Source: Pleomorphochaeta sp.
GTDB taxonomy: Bacteria; Spirochaetota; Spirochaetia; Sphaerochaetales; Sphaerochaetaceae
DNA length: 64,000 nucleotides
Direction: 5' to 3'
Assembly: GCA_028532815.1 (NCBI GenBank)
Contig: JAQQAS010000023.1
Coordinates: forward strand, 1 to 64,000
The translations under genes were made by a program, and so were the position numbers. The notes below the pieces were generated by a model. It was given only the letters and a program-made list of their open reading frames with translations. It was not told the origin of the DNA and did not search any database. Every line of letters starts with the position of its first letter. The first letter of the stretch is position 1. This document shows, one piece after another, positions 1-9,017 of the stretch.

Positions 1-84
1 AATCTTTAATTATAAGCAAATATAGAATATTATTTTTCATAGATTAAGAAAAATAATCTAATATAACATAAATAAATTATAATC

Positions 85-101
85 TAACATAAGTTATGTT
101 A
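85..101. promoter_or_regulatory. Perfect 8-bp palindrome, possible operator
   Basis: TAACATAA and TTATGTTA flank a central G, about 180 bp upstream of the first ATPase gene. A TAACATAA half-site also occurs near position 64. In DNA this AT-rich a palindrome may arise by chance, so the operator role is only a suggestion. Confidence 0.2.
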
Positions 102-282
102 CATTTAAAATTATTTTTAAATAATGATGTTATATTTACTCTTTTTCTAGTATTGAAGTTGGTCATCAAACTTATATTATAATCAAAAATACATCTATAA
201 AAATTCTAAGTTGATTAAATAGACAAAATTCAAAAGTATATTTACTATGAGAATAGCAATAATAGATTGGTGAGGGATTGAA

Positions 283-1440
283 ATGAAAGTATTGAGATGT
301 GAATTTAGAAATATAAAACTATATAATGAAGATTTAGTAATTGATTTTATAGCTAGTGATAGAGTGGGTGAAAAAGAAGAAGTATATAAACAATCAGATA
401 TTTTAAACTTACAAAAAGTCATAACAATAATAGGAAATAATGCAACTGGTAAAACTGTTTGTTTAAGATTAATTGATTTAGCATTTAAATTGTTAGAGGA
501 TAATACTGCACTAATAAATGAAAAAATTGATTTTTCTCTATTAAAGGAAGATTCTGAGATTATAATAGATTTTATATTAGACAATCAAATTTATAGACTA
601 AAAAGTATCATAGGAATAAAAGAGACAAATATTGATTTATTTACCACAGAAAATAAATTTTATTTCAAAAATGAATTTATATATAAGAAAGATATTTCAA
701 GTGTTAAAAAGGAAGAAGATATATTTAATTGGACAGATAATCAATTACTTTTTGAAAGAAGTAAATTAGACCAGAATCTAAAATCCTATTTGAGTAGTAA
801 TCATAGTATGATTATAAAAATAACGAAAGACACTTTCTTTAGATATATCCCTCATATAGATCAGTCTAATATAAACACCTTAGCTGAAGGTCTACGATAT
901 GATAAATCTTTTATAAATTTATTTGATAATAGTCTTGAAAAGGTTGAATATAAAAGAAATCAAAAGATTAAAATTAAATATAAAAATGAGAATATTAATT
1001 ACTCTCTTTCTGACATCAATGATCAATTTAAATTAATATCTTCATCAACTATTAAAGGAACAACAATATTAGCTTTAATTGCAGCCCTTTTTAATGCTGG
1101 AGGTGGTTATCTGATTATTGATGAAATGGAAGCTCACTTAAATAAAACACTAGTTGAATTTATAATTGGGTTATTTATGGATGAAAATATAAATAAAAAT
1201 GGATCTGTTTTAATCTTCACAACCCAATATTTAGAAATTGTAGATTTAAATAAAAGAAAAGATGCAATATATGTAGCAAGCAAAGAAGCAAACTATAATC
1301 TAAAATTAGAAAAATTGTCAGATATTATAAATCATAGTGATGCTAAAGAAAATGAAGTGTTATTATCGAAATATTTGAAAAATACTTCTCTTGATTTTGA
1401 GATAATGCAAAAGGTTAAGGAGCTTATATATTCAATTTAA
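283..1440 (+). CDS. AAA family ATPase (AAA_21/AAA_15-like ATP-binding protein)
   Basis: A 385-residue cytoplasmic P-loop ATPase of the SMC/OLD-like ATP-binding group that is often linked to defence modules. The Walker A motif GNNATGKT is at residues 51-58, an ABC-signature-like segment (SSSTIKGTT) near 253-261, and Walker B YLIIDE at 276-281. The usual H-loop His is replaced: the motif reads FTTQ (about 312-315), whereas the next gene has TTHN. A GAGGG Shine-Dalgarno precedes the ATG. There is no fused TOPRIM or nuclease domain, so any effector would have to be encoded elsewhere. It lies on the same strand as a second, unrelated ATPase 232 bp downstream. The ATPase call is secure from the motifs; the biological role is unknown. 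Confidence 0.75.
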   Translation: MKVLRCEFRNIKLYNEDLVIDFIASDRVGEKEEVYKQSDILNLQKVITIIGNNATGKTVCLRLIDLAFKLLEDNTALINEKIDFSLLKEDSEIIIDFILDNQIYRLKSIIGIKETNIDLFTTENKFYFKNEFIYKKDISSVKKEEDIFNWTDNQLLFERSKLDQNLKSYLSSNHSMIIKITKDTFFRYIPHIDQSNINTLAEGLRYDKSFINLFDNSLEKVEYKRNQKIKIKYKNENINYSLSDINDQFKLISSSTIKGTTILALIAALFNAGGGYLIIDEMEAHLNKTLVEFIIGLFMDENINKNGSVLIFTTQYLEIVDLNKRKDAIYVASKEANYNLKLEKLSDIINHSDAKENEVLLSKYLKNTSLDFEIMQKVKELIYSI

Positions 1441-1600
1441 GTTTGAAATTGAAATTAGATTTGTTTAATGGATGGAATAAAAGTGTCCAAGTGTAGTGGT
1501 TTATGCACTAGCAAATTTAACTCAGAAAAAATTTAATAATAAGTGTTATTTATTAATGGTTATAATAGAAATAAATGATCATTAAACACAATTATTAAAC

Positions 1601-1629
1601 TTGACAACTTAGTGTATGCATATTATATT
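1601..1629 (+). promoter_or_regulatory. Predicted sigma-70-like promoter of the second ATPase gene
   Basis: TTGACA (1601-1606), a 17-bp spacer and TATATT (1624-1629), 43 bp before the ATG at 1673. This suggests the second ATPase is transcribed separately from the first. Confidence 0.4.
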
Positions 1630-1672
1630 TCTATTATAAGTAAAATATATACGCAAAATAGGAATAAAATAA

Positions 1673-2968
1673 ATGATACAAGAATTTTATGTAGAAAATT
1701 ATAAATCAATAAAAGATAGACAAGGTATTAGTTTTGTACCTAATAAAAAAATGAATAATGGGTATGAAGATTATCTTCTTGTTAATGCATCTGATAAGGT
1801 AAAGCTTTTGAAACTTGGAATTTTATATGGTTATAATGCTTCAGGAAAATCAAATCTTTTAGAAGCTATGGATTTTCTAAGAAGATTAGCTTTATATGCT
1901 CCTAATGCAAAAGATGAAGAGACAGGCTTTGATCCTTTTTTATTAGATACTGATTCGGTGAATAAATCAGGAGTATTTTCCTTGATATTTTATATAAATA
2001 ACAAAAAGTATGAATATTTTGTTGAATTAAATAGTAGTACAATTATTTCTGAAAAACTTTTTTTCACACCAGAAGTTAGAAAAACTAAACTATTCTCTAG
2101 AAATTATGATGAAACAAAGCATGTTTCAACAATTAGTTTTGGTGAAAGATGTGGCTTAAAAGCAAAAGAAAAATTGTTTATTGAGGGGAATACTCTTGAA
2201 AATTGTACTGTATTAGCAGCCTATAGAAAAACTAATGTTAATTCAAAAGAATTAGATAAAGTCGTTGAATATTTTCAATCTCATATACTTCCAATAGTCA
2301 CTTCTCGGGTAATATTAAAAGATTGGAGTTTTGATAGTCTGAAACAAAATGATAAGCGAAAAGATTTCTTCATAAAATTATTAACGAAAGCTGATTTTCA
2401 AATCTCAGACCTTGAGATAAAGGAAGAATCTTTAGAATTGACAGAAGATATGTTAAAGGAAATTCAAAAAGAAGGAGTTCCTTCCCAGCTATTAGAAGAG
2501 CTAAAAACCAAAAAAACTATTGAAACAAATGAATTGTACTTTGCCCATTCAACCTCTAAAGGTAAGTTTAATATATCAAGTGAAAAAGAATCTCAAGGAA
2601 CTATGAGATACTTTGGGTTAGGCGGGATATTAAACGAGATAGTATCTTCATCTAAATTTATAAATATTGATGAAATTGAAACATCTCTTCATCCAGAACT
2701 TGTGGCTTTTTTCATTCGTCAATTTTTAATGAATGCAAATGAATCACAATTATTTGTAACAACACATAATCAATTTTTAATGGAACAAGATTATATGCGC
2801 AATGATATGATTTGGTTTTGTGAGAAAGATGAAGATGGTGTTTCTAATTATTATAGTGTTCAGGATTTTAAATTACATAAGAATATATCAGTTCTAAATT
2901 ATTATAGGGCAGGAAAATTAGGAGCTCTACCAAGCTTAGGAAGCCCAGTATATAAAAAGGAAGAATAA
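1673..2968 (+). CDS. AAA family ATPase, RloA/AbiLi-like ATP-binding protein
   Basis: A 431-residue ATPase starting with the typical 'FYVENYKSIKD' beta-strand of AAA_21 proteins. Walker A GYNASGKS is at residues 53-60. Walker B is INIDEIE followed by TSLHPEL in the last quarter, and the H-loop is LFVTTHNQF. This arrangement is typical of ATP-binding proteins that are often paired with RloB-type (TOPRIM) partners in phage-defence islands. No intact partner follows: the downstream 600 bp contain only short broken frames, including a GTG-started 11-codon frame directly after the stop. AGGA precedes the ATG. The ATPase call is firm; the RloA/AbiLi comparison is from family resemblance and the defence role is inferred. 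Confidence 0.75.
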   Translation: MIQEFYVENYKSIKDRQGISFVPNKKMNNGYEDYLLVNASDKVKLLKLGILYGYNASGKSNLLEAMDFLRRLALYAPNAKDEETGFDPFLLDTDSVNKSGVFSLIFYINNKKYEYFVELNSSTIISEKLFFTPEVRKTKLFSRNYDETKHVSTISFGERCGLKAKEKLFIEGNTLENCTVLAAYRKTNVNSKELDKVVEYFQSHILPIVTSRVILKDWSFDSLKQNDKRKDFFIKLLTKADFQISDLEIKEESLELTEDMLKEIQKEGVPSQLLEELKTKKTIETNELYFAHSTSKGKFNISSEKESQGTMRYFGLGGILNEIVSSSKFINIDEIETSLHPELVAFFIRQFLMNANESQLFVTTHNQFLMEQDYMRNDMIWFCEKDEDGVSNYYSVQDFKLHKNISVLNYYRAGKLGALPSLGSPVYKKEE

Positions 2969-3578
2969 AACGTGAAACGGCCAAGACTGCAAACAAGATT
3001 TTGAATCGCAATAATTGGCAAAAGCCCTACAGAGTGGGCCTCATTAAATATAGAACACTTAATTAATTCAATAAATTATGTAAATCTCTACTTAAAAAAG
3101 TTGTTCCTAGTACTAGTATGCCATGTATAGAATTTGGGTTTTATCTTTATATGTTAGAAAAACCACTGTTTCGTTTATATACATCATGTGATGATTTTAT
3201 AGTACTGTAAGAAAAAATCTAAATGTTTGACATGTTATAAAAATTTAATTGATTCAAAAAAATAAATGCGAATAAAATTCTAATAATTAAAATTTATTAT
3301 GTTGATTTAGGGGGTTATATAAATAAATCTGCTTTAAATTTTTGAGCAAAGAAGTTTAGTAATTATCATGATCCAGAAATCCTTATATATCATTTTAATT
3401 GAAAGAACTAATTGTTATATCCTTGGAGGTAAGAATTTCTGATGAAACAAAAGATGCCATATTATTCAATGAATTAGAATATTTAAAAAGTAATAATTAT
3501 TTTGTAGCATATAAATTAACGCTTATTTTATTTCTAGAAATCAGGTTTTGCTGTTATTACAGCTGAAATAATTAATAA
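2969..3578. other. Gene-free stretch with degraded coding remnants
   Basis: No intact gene is seen. Just after the ATPase stop there is a locally GC-richer patch (about 2970-3060) readable for about 30 codons in one frame (KRETAKTANKILNRNNWQKP and on). A Shine-Dalgarno-like GGAGG at about 3425 leads into an 11-codon frame, while another frame stays open for about 40 codons. These look like remnants of lost genes, not functional ORFs. Confidence 0.4.
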
Positions 3579-3608
3579 GACTAGTTTAAAAAAATTTTTA
3601 AACTAGTC
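3579..3608 (-). terminator. Hairpin terminator of the first sugar ABC operon
   Basis: A 30-nt near-perfect inverted repeat (GACTAGTTTAAAAA against its complement, one central mismatch) lies 36 nt beyond the stop of the last permease gene on the minus strand. Its position fits an operon terminator. Confidence 0.5.
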
Positions 3609-3644
3609 GCTCGATAAAATTATAGAGTTCAATATTAAAAAAAA

Positions 3645-4472
3645 TCAACCTTTTACAGCGCCTGCCGTTAATCCTGCTACAAAGAATCTTTGTAAAAAGA
3701 CAAACATTATAGCTACTGGAATGGATGCAATAACACTTGCTGCCATCATCCCAATCCAGTCATTGCCACCTTCACCTGTAAAGGTAAATATCATACCACT
3801 TGCAAGAGTTCTTTTTGCAGTAGTTGATATAAGAGTTAATGCATATAATAAATCGTTCCAAGCCCATACAAAACTGTATATTGCAATAGTTGTCATCCCA
3901 GGAAAGGCAAGAGGCATTACTATCTTAATCATTGTTGTAAAATCACTAGCGCCATCAATACAAGCTGCTTCCATAATTGAGTTTGGGATTTGATCAAAAT
4001 AAGCTTTGAGAGTCCAAGTTCCTATTGGAAGCGTTAAAGCAATATAAGCTAAAATAATAGATGGGAATTTATCAATCATTCCCATATTTTGAAGCATAGG
4101 GTAGAGAGAAACAAGTAATAATCCTTGAGGAAAAGCTTGACTGATTAAAATGATAGCCATGACTTGTTTTCTTCCTTTATATCGAAATTTTGAAAAACTG
4201 TAACCGGCAAAGGCTGAAACAGCTGTTGATAAAATACTAGAGATAATAGCAACCATCATTCCATTTCTTAGATATCCTAAAAAATCTGAATTATGAAGGA
4301 TTCTATTTAAGTTAGATAAATCAAAATTTTGAAAAAAAGAGATTTTGTACATTTCGGTTTCAGGCTTTAGAGAAGTTGAAATCATCCAAAGTTGAGGAAA
4401 GAAAGCAAAAAATCCGATTAAAATAATAAAAGTCCAGAAGAATATTCTAAAGCCTAATGATTTTTGAAACAT
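3645..4472 (-). CDS. Carbohydrate ABC transporter permease, MalG family
   Basis: A 275-residue inner-membrane permease (binding-protein-dependent transport component) with about six membrane helices, the first at residues 9-30. The EAA loop that docks the ATPase reads EAACIDGASDFTTMIKIVMP (about 168-187), with the conserved EAA...G spacing. It ends in the ...AGAVKG tail usual for MalG-type subunits. It is the last gene of the operon, one base after the stop of the partner permease gene. No ATPase gene is nearby, so a shared MsmK/UgpC-type ATPase encoded elsewhere is expected. The substrate cannot be told from sequence. Confidence 0.9.
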   Translation of the reverse strand: MFQKSLGFRIFFWTFIILIGFFAFFPQLWMISTSLKPETEMYKISFFQNFDLSNLNRILHNSDFLGYLRNGMMVAIISSILSTAVSAFAGYSFSKFRYKGRKQVMAIILISQAFPQGLLLVSLYPMLQNMGMIDKFPSIILAYIALTLPIGTWTLKAYFDQIPNSIMEAACIDGASDFTTMIKIVMPLAFPGMTTIAIYSFVWAWNDLLYALTLISTTAKRTLASGMIFTFTGEGGNDWIGMMAASVIASIPVAIMFVFLQRFFVAGLTAGAVKG

Positions 4473-4473
4473 A

Positions 4474-5352
4474 TTAATTATCCTCCTTTAAATTTCTTAA
4501 GTAAATGAAACTAAAACTACCTAATAGAATTGCCCATATAACACCAAGAGCTGCAGCTCGTCCAAGATTATATTCCTTAAATGCTTTTTTATAAACTTCA
4601 ATAGCAAAAGTTGATGTTGCTCTTTCAGGACCACCATCAGTCATAACATTTATTAAATCAAAGTGTTGTAAATTTGATATTGTGCCTAAGATTAGGATGA
4701 GGATTAATACAGGTTTTATAGTTGGAATTATAATATGAGTAAATACTTGAATATTATTAGCTCCATCAATTCTAGAAGCTTCACATAGTTCATTTGGAAC
4801 ACCTTGAAGGCCACCCATAATAAAAGCCATATACCAAGGAAACATTTGCCAAGTTCTAGCTGTTACTACAGCAACCATAGAAGTTTGTTTTCCTGCAAGC
4901 CAAATAATATTTGAATCAATTATTCCCATTTTATTTAATAATGCATTTAATATGCCATAATCACCGTTATAAATCCAATTCCACAAAAAACCAATAGCAA
5001 TACCTGGAATAATCCAGTTTACAAGAGTTAAACCCCTCATAAATTCAGAAGCTTTAAACTTTTCATTCATAAGAATTGCCCAAATTAAACCTAATGTAAA
5101 AGGGCAAATAGTGGAAAAGAAAACAAATTTAATGGTAGTAAAGAGTAGAGGTAAAGTATTTGGATCTTTAAATAATTTAGTATAATTTTCAAACCCTACA
5201 AAATCGTTTTTTGGAAAAATCAAGTTTTTATTAGTGAAACTAGTAAAAATTGAGTTAACGAAAGGATATAAAATCATAAGGGCAAAAATTAATAAAGCTG
5301 GGAGTACTAAGAGCCAAGCCATTAATGTACTATTTTTTGAATTTGTTTTCAT
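4474..5352 (-). CDS. Carbohydrate ABC transporter permease, MalF/UgpA family
   Basis: An approximately 292-residue permease with an N-terminal helix (LLVLPALLIFALMILYPF) and the EAA loop EASRIDGANNIQVFTHIIIP, pairing with the downstream MalG-type subunit. The start at 5352 (ATG) is preferred over an upstream TTG at 5370 because GGAG sits 6 nt before this ATG. The gene follows the binding-protein gene after a 66-bp gap that holds a perfect stem-loop. The family call is secure; the transported sugar is unknown. Confidence 0.9.
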   Translation of the reverse strand: MKTNSKNSTLMAWLLVLPALLIFALMILYPFVNSIFTSFTNKNLIFPKNDFVGFENYTKLFKDPNTLPLLFTTIKFVFFSTICPFTLGLIWAILMNEKFKASEFMRGLTLVNWIIPGIAIGFLWNWIYNGDYGILNALLNKMGIIDSNIIWLAGKQTSMVAVVTARTWQMFPWYMAFIMGGLQGVPNELCEASRIDGANNIQVFTHIIIPTIKPVLILILILGTISNLQHFDLINVMTDGGPERATSTFAIEVYKKAFKEYNLGRAAALGVIWAILLGSFSFIYLRNLKEDN

Positions 5353-5376
5353 AAATTCTCCATTTTTCAAAATTAT

Positions 5377-5400
5377 CCACTTCTATGATTATAGAAGTGG
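5377..5400 (-). other. Intercistronic stem-loop between binding-protein and permease genes
   Basis: A perfect 10-bp inverted repeat, CCACTTCTAT / ATAGAAGTGG, with a 4-nt loop, lies between the binding-protein stop (5419) and the permease start (5352). No U-run follows on the minus strand. It is therefore more likely an mRNA processing or stabilising element, or partial attenuator, than a full terminator. A similar element sits at the same place in the second ABC operon (35428-35450). Confidence 0.55.
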
Positions 5401-5418
5401 AAATATAAATATTTGTTT

Positions 5419-6702
5419 TTATAAATTTTCTATTCTTGAAACCATATCAGCAGCAGCTTTTTCACTTGTTTTTGACCCGGAAAGCACAGCTTGTAGATTT
5501 TCAACAATAATTGAATTGTAAGCAGAATAGTTTTGACCAGCAGTTTCTGCAAGTCTACCACCATCAAGGATTGGAGTCCATGAATTAGACCAATAATCAT
5601 TTTTGACTTCATTACTATTTAAAACACTTTTTTTAGAAGGAAGCATACCTATTTCATCAAAGTATTTAAGAGCAACATCTTCACTGATTAGATGTTCAAT
5701 AAAAGCTTTAGCTTCAACTTTTTTAGGAGATCTGTCGATAATAACTAATAAATGACCCCATCCACTTGCTTTTGGAGTATCTCCTTCATTTAAAACAGGA
5801 TTAACTTGTGGTTTAGCATAAGTTTCAATTGAACCAAAAGCCTCGTTTGTGATTGCACCTTTAGCTAAAAGTGCATCATTATAGAAAGCAACTCTACCTT
5901 CTTTATATAAAGTTCTAGCATCTCCTCTACCCATAGCACCTTGGATATATCCCTTATCAGAAAGAGATTTGAACCAATTGATAGTTTCAATAGCTTCTTC
6001 ACTATCTAAAACACAATTTCCATTTTCATCAAAAACACTAGCTCCAAAAGTCCAAAGCCATACCATAAAGTCAGGAGCACAAGTTCCTCCATCTTTAGTC
6101 ATAGCTGCAAAAGGTAAAATATCATTACCTGCATCACTATCATTATTTGCAGGGTGATTGTTTTTAACCATTTCCATAGCTTTTTCAAAATCAGCAATAG
6201 TAACAATATCAAAATCAACACCACTATCTTTAAGAATTTGAGGATTAACAATCATACCCATTGGAGCTACAGTCCAAGGAACACCATATTGAACCCCATT
6301 ATAATTTCCTACAGAAATAGAACCAGGTGCAAAGTTATCACTAAAGAAGGATTCTCCAAAAATATCAGATAAGTCAGCTAAAACACCAGCACTAGCTAAT
6401 GCAGGAAGCATTCTAATATCAATTTGGGCAATATCATATTGTTCTTTTCCTTGGGCTCTAAGAGCAAGCTGTGATTCAGTATCTCCCCATGGCCAGTTAA
6501 TTTGAACAACTTGATTTTCACTAGATTGATCTTCATTAAATGAATCAATCATCCATTTGAATATTTCTTTTGAAGATTCTTCACTACCACTCCAGTTACT
6601 AAAAGTTAACCCCTCTTGTATAGAAGTTTCTTTCTCTCCACTTGCAAATAAACTTGTAGTTGCAAATGCAATAATAGTTAAAACAATTAATGTTTTTTTC
6701 AT
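5419..6702 (-). CDS. Extracellular sugar-binding protein of ABC transporter
   Basis: An approximately 427-residue solute-binding protein (SBP_bac_1 type) that delivers a sugar to the MalF/MalG-type permeases encoded downstream. The signal peptide MKKTLIVLTIIAFATTSLFA is followed by SGEKETS; there is no lipobox Cys, as is common in spirochete homologues. The start at 6702 is chosen over 6729 because AGGAG lies 7 nt upstream of it, inside the longer reading frame. The mature protein contains the aromatic-rich stretches expected of carbohydrate binders (INWPWGD, FMVWLWTFGA, GWGHLL). It follows the FAD oxidoreductase gene by 23 bp and is probably co-transcribed with it. Confidence 0.88.
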   Translation of the reverse strand: MKKTLIVLTIIAFATTSLFASGEKETSIQEGLTFSNWSGSEESSKEIFKWMIDSFNEDQSSENQVVQINWPWGDTESQLALRAQGKEQYDIAQIDIRMLPALASAGVLADLSDIFGESFFSDNFAPGSISVGNYNGVQYGVPWTVAPMGMIVNPQILKDSGVDFDIVTIADFEKAMEMVKNNHPANNDSDAGNDILPFAAMTKDGGTCAPDFMVWLWTFGASVFDENGNCVLDSEEAIETINWFKSLSDKGYIQGAMGRGDARTLYKEGRVAFYNDALLAKGAITNEAFGSIETYAKPQVNPVLNEGDTPKASGWGHLLVIIDRSPKKVEAKAFIEHLISEDVALKYFDEIGMLPSKKSVLNSNEVKNDYWSNSWTPILDGGRLAETAGQNYSAYNSIIVENLQAVLSGSKTSEKAAADMVSRIENL

Positions 6703-6725
6703 ATCTTTTCTCCTTTTAAAAAAAA

Positions 6726-8861
6726 TCATTTATTTTCTACATTTAAACTGAAAAGTCTAATTCGTTTTTCACCCCAAGTATTTTTAAACTTAATGATAAT
6801 TGAATCTACAATCTCAGCAAAATTAATATTAATAACTCTTTGATAATTATTTCTAATTTTAATAACTTCTACTTCTTTTTCTCTTTTAAAAGCTATAATA
6901 TCAAAATCTTTAACTAATGAAGGGCCAACGCCAAAAATATCATCAATCAAATGAGAATCATTTACCCTTAATTGCCTACTACTCACTAGTTCTCTCTCAA
7001 GGTTTGGATCAAAGAAAAGTTTTAAAAAGTTAAATGAAGAAGCTTTTATTTTTAACTCACATTCAATTCTCTCACTAACCCAAGCATTATAGGAATTATA
7101 AGGCCTATTATAACCATTAAATAAATTATCAATACTAAGATATGAGAAATTATTTAAAACAACATATGGATTGTAATATTTAGGAAGACCAACATGTCCC
7201 ATCAAAATACCTGCTAAATTTTCACTAAGAGTTGGGAAACTTATTAAAGAAGAAGCTTTAATGGAGAAAGTTAAGTAAGAAGGCTCCTTGATTTTAAAAA
7301 TATTTAATTTAATAAAATTTCTTCCTTTAGTAAGAGGGATAGATTTATAATCACTATAACCAATATCAAATCTATGAGGTAGAATATCACATCTTACTTT
7401 AATTGAAATAGAACAATTCTCTAAAGCATCGATGGCAAGGGATAACTCATTAACTACAGAACTAGGTATACAAACAAATACATCATTATCCTCAGAATTT
7501 ATAAAACCATTTTCAATTCCGGGAACATTTTTTATAGTTGAATCAGCTTGAATAGTTATAGTCTTATCTAAAGCATTTGGCTTTCTATCTATTAGAAGAA
7601 TATCTTCTAATCTATCTTGAACAAATTGATAATTTTGGTTTAAAAATGAAGTGGTTTCATTATTATTAGACAAAAGAGCAGCTGCAGTTCCAGCAGCTTG
7701 GCCACTAAGAGCACAAGTGTCCATAATTCTAGTAGAAGCAAAAGAAGAGTGAGTAGTTCCTATGATTCTACCACAAAGAAGAAGATTATCAACTTGTGAA
7801 GAATATAAAGTTGAAAGTGGAATAGGGTAGATGCCCACAGGAATTTGAACACAACTTTGTTCAGTTGAATAAATGCCACCTTCAGGGTGGAAGTCCAAAA
7901 ACCAACCCCCATAAAAAGCAACATCTTTAAACATCTTTTTATCTCTAATATCATTATAAGTAATGATTGTATCAGTTTTAAATCTTCGACTTTCTCTTTT
8001 TCCTGGAATATTTCCAATCCAAACAAGATCTAAATTATCAGCATCGTATAAACCACTATTTTTAATGTAGTTAAAAATACCATATGAAAGTTTTTTTAAT
8101 TCCAAAGAAACATCATTGGCATTTTTAAACATATCAGTGTCTCCACCATATTCTACCCACCAAAAATCTAGACCATTAGTTTTTTCATTGACAATCCTAC
8201 CATCGTTATTAATAAGATTGTCAATTTCATCAATAGAATAAGCAAAATCTGGAGCAATAAAATCAATAGGATGATCTTTTTTTTCAGTGAAAAAAAGAAT
8301 AGAACTACCTTGAGTGCAAGAAGATGGGGATAGGGGAGCATATTCTTCATTAAAATCATTTTTGCTCTCTTTACCAATAACGAAATCAATATTACAAGAA
8401 GCAGCTACAATACCATCACCAGAAGCATCAACAAAAATTTTACTATTAATAAAATAATGCATTTCTCCTCTAGTAGAAAAAGCTTCAACATAATTTATCA
8501 CACCATTATTATAATCAGTAGAAACGACAAGAGTGTTTAATAAAAGAGTGATATTTGGTTCATTTAAAACAGCTTCAAGTAAAACTTCATCCCAGATAAT
8601 AGGAGATAGATGAGGATTAATATATTGATTTCTTAATTTTAATTCACCTAAGATGCCCATCTCTTCAGAGAAAATGTTTCCCCCACCTGAAGAACCTCTA
8701 GTCCAAACTCTAATCTCGCTAGAACTATTCCCTCCAAGAACAGCAGATGAATTAATTAATACAGTTTTAGATCCATTTCTAGCTGCAGCAATAGCTGCGC
8801 AAGTTCCAGAAATACCACCACCAATAACTGCAACATCAAAGTTTAAATTTTCTATATTCAT
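6726..8861 (-). CDS. FAD-dependent oxidoreductase (FAD_oxidored family)
   Basis: An approximately 711-residue flavoprotein. Its N-terminus DVAVIGGGISGTCAAIAAA is a classic Rossmann dinucleotide-binding motif. The FAD-contact segment VDASGDGIVAAS and the C-terminal FAD motif CALSGQAAGTAAAL place it in the FAD_oxidored group often found in polysaccharide-use loci. The last roughly 250 residues form an extra, probably beta-rich region. The ATG at 8861 is preferred to a TTG at 8897 because it leaves the usual short lead before the Rossmann strand, though the Shine-Dalgarno is weak. It is the first gene of an operon with a sugar-binding protein and two permeases, which suggests it oxidises or rearranges the imported glycoside. 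There is no signal peptide, so it is cytoplasmic. Confidence 0.8.
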   Translation of the reverse strand: MNIENLNFDVAVIGGGISGTCAAIAAARNGSKTVLINSSAVLGGNSSSEIRVWTRGSSGGGNIFSEEMGILGELKLRNQYINPHLSPIIWDEVLLEAVLNEPNITLLLNTLVVSTDYNNGVINYVEAFSTRGEMHYFINSKIFVDASGDGIVAASCNIDFVIGKESKNDFNEEYAPLSPSSCTQGSSILFFTEKKDHPIDFIAPDFAYSIDEIDNLINNDGRIVNEKTNGLDFWWVEYGGDTDMFKNANDVSLELKKLSYGIFNYIKNSGLYDADNLDLVWIGNIPGKRESRRFKTDTIITYNDIRDKKMFKDVAFYGGWFLDFHPEGGIYSTEQSCVQIPVGIYPIPLSTLYSSQVDNLLLCGRIIGTTHSSFASTRIMDTCALSGQAAGTAAALLSNNNETTSFLNQNYQFVQDRLEDILLIDRKPNALDKTITIQADSTIKNVPGIENGFINSEDNDVFVCIPSSVVNELSLAIDALENCSISIKVRCDILPHRFDIGYSDYKSIPLTKGRNFIKLNIFKIKEPSYLTFSIKASSLISFPTLSENLAGILMGHVGLPKYYNPYVVLNNFSYLSIDNLFNGYNRPYNSYNAWVSERIECELKIKASSFNFLKLFFDPNLERELVSSRQLRVNDSHLIDDIFGVGPSLVKDFDIIAFKREKEVEVIKIRNNYQRVININFAEIVDSIIIKFKNTWGEKRIRLFSLNVENK

Positions 8862-8983
8862 ATCAACTACTATAAGTGCAAAAAAAGTAGAAGACAATAT
8901 ATTATTTTGCTCACTATATGAAAGAAAATGCTAAAATTGATAGCAAAAAAATACATATAAAAGATAAAAAAAATTCTTTTTGT

Positions 8984-9011
8984 TTGACTGATTAAAATAA
9001 TAGCTTATAAT
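8984..9011 (+). promoter_or_regulatory. Promoter of the PocR-AraC gene, predicted leaderless
   Basis: TTGACT (8984-8989), a 16-bp spacer and TATAAT (9006-9011). The ATG at 9018 lies 6 nt after the -10 box, so transcription should begin at or next to the start codon. No Shine-Dalgarno is present. Confidence 0.55.
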
Positions 9012-9017
9012 TAAAAT

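Noticed and set aside
195-584. 129-residue open frame on the minus strand
   Set aside because: Antisense to the intact ATPase gene, low complexity, no homologous pattern or ribosome site.
2969-3060. Start of an RloB-like partner gene after the second ATPase
   Set aside because: A GTG-started frame stops after 11 codons and the alternative frame has no RloB signature, so no gene is claimed.
8862-8897. Longer N-terminus of the FAD oxidoreductase from TTG 8897
   Set aside because: Adds 12 residues before the Rossmann strand, has no Shine-Dalgarno, and would intrude on the divergent promoter region.
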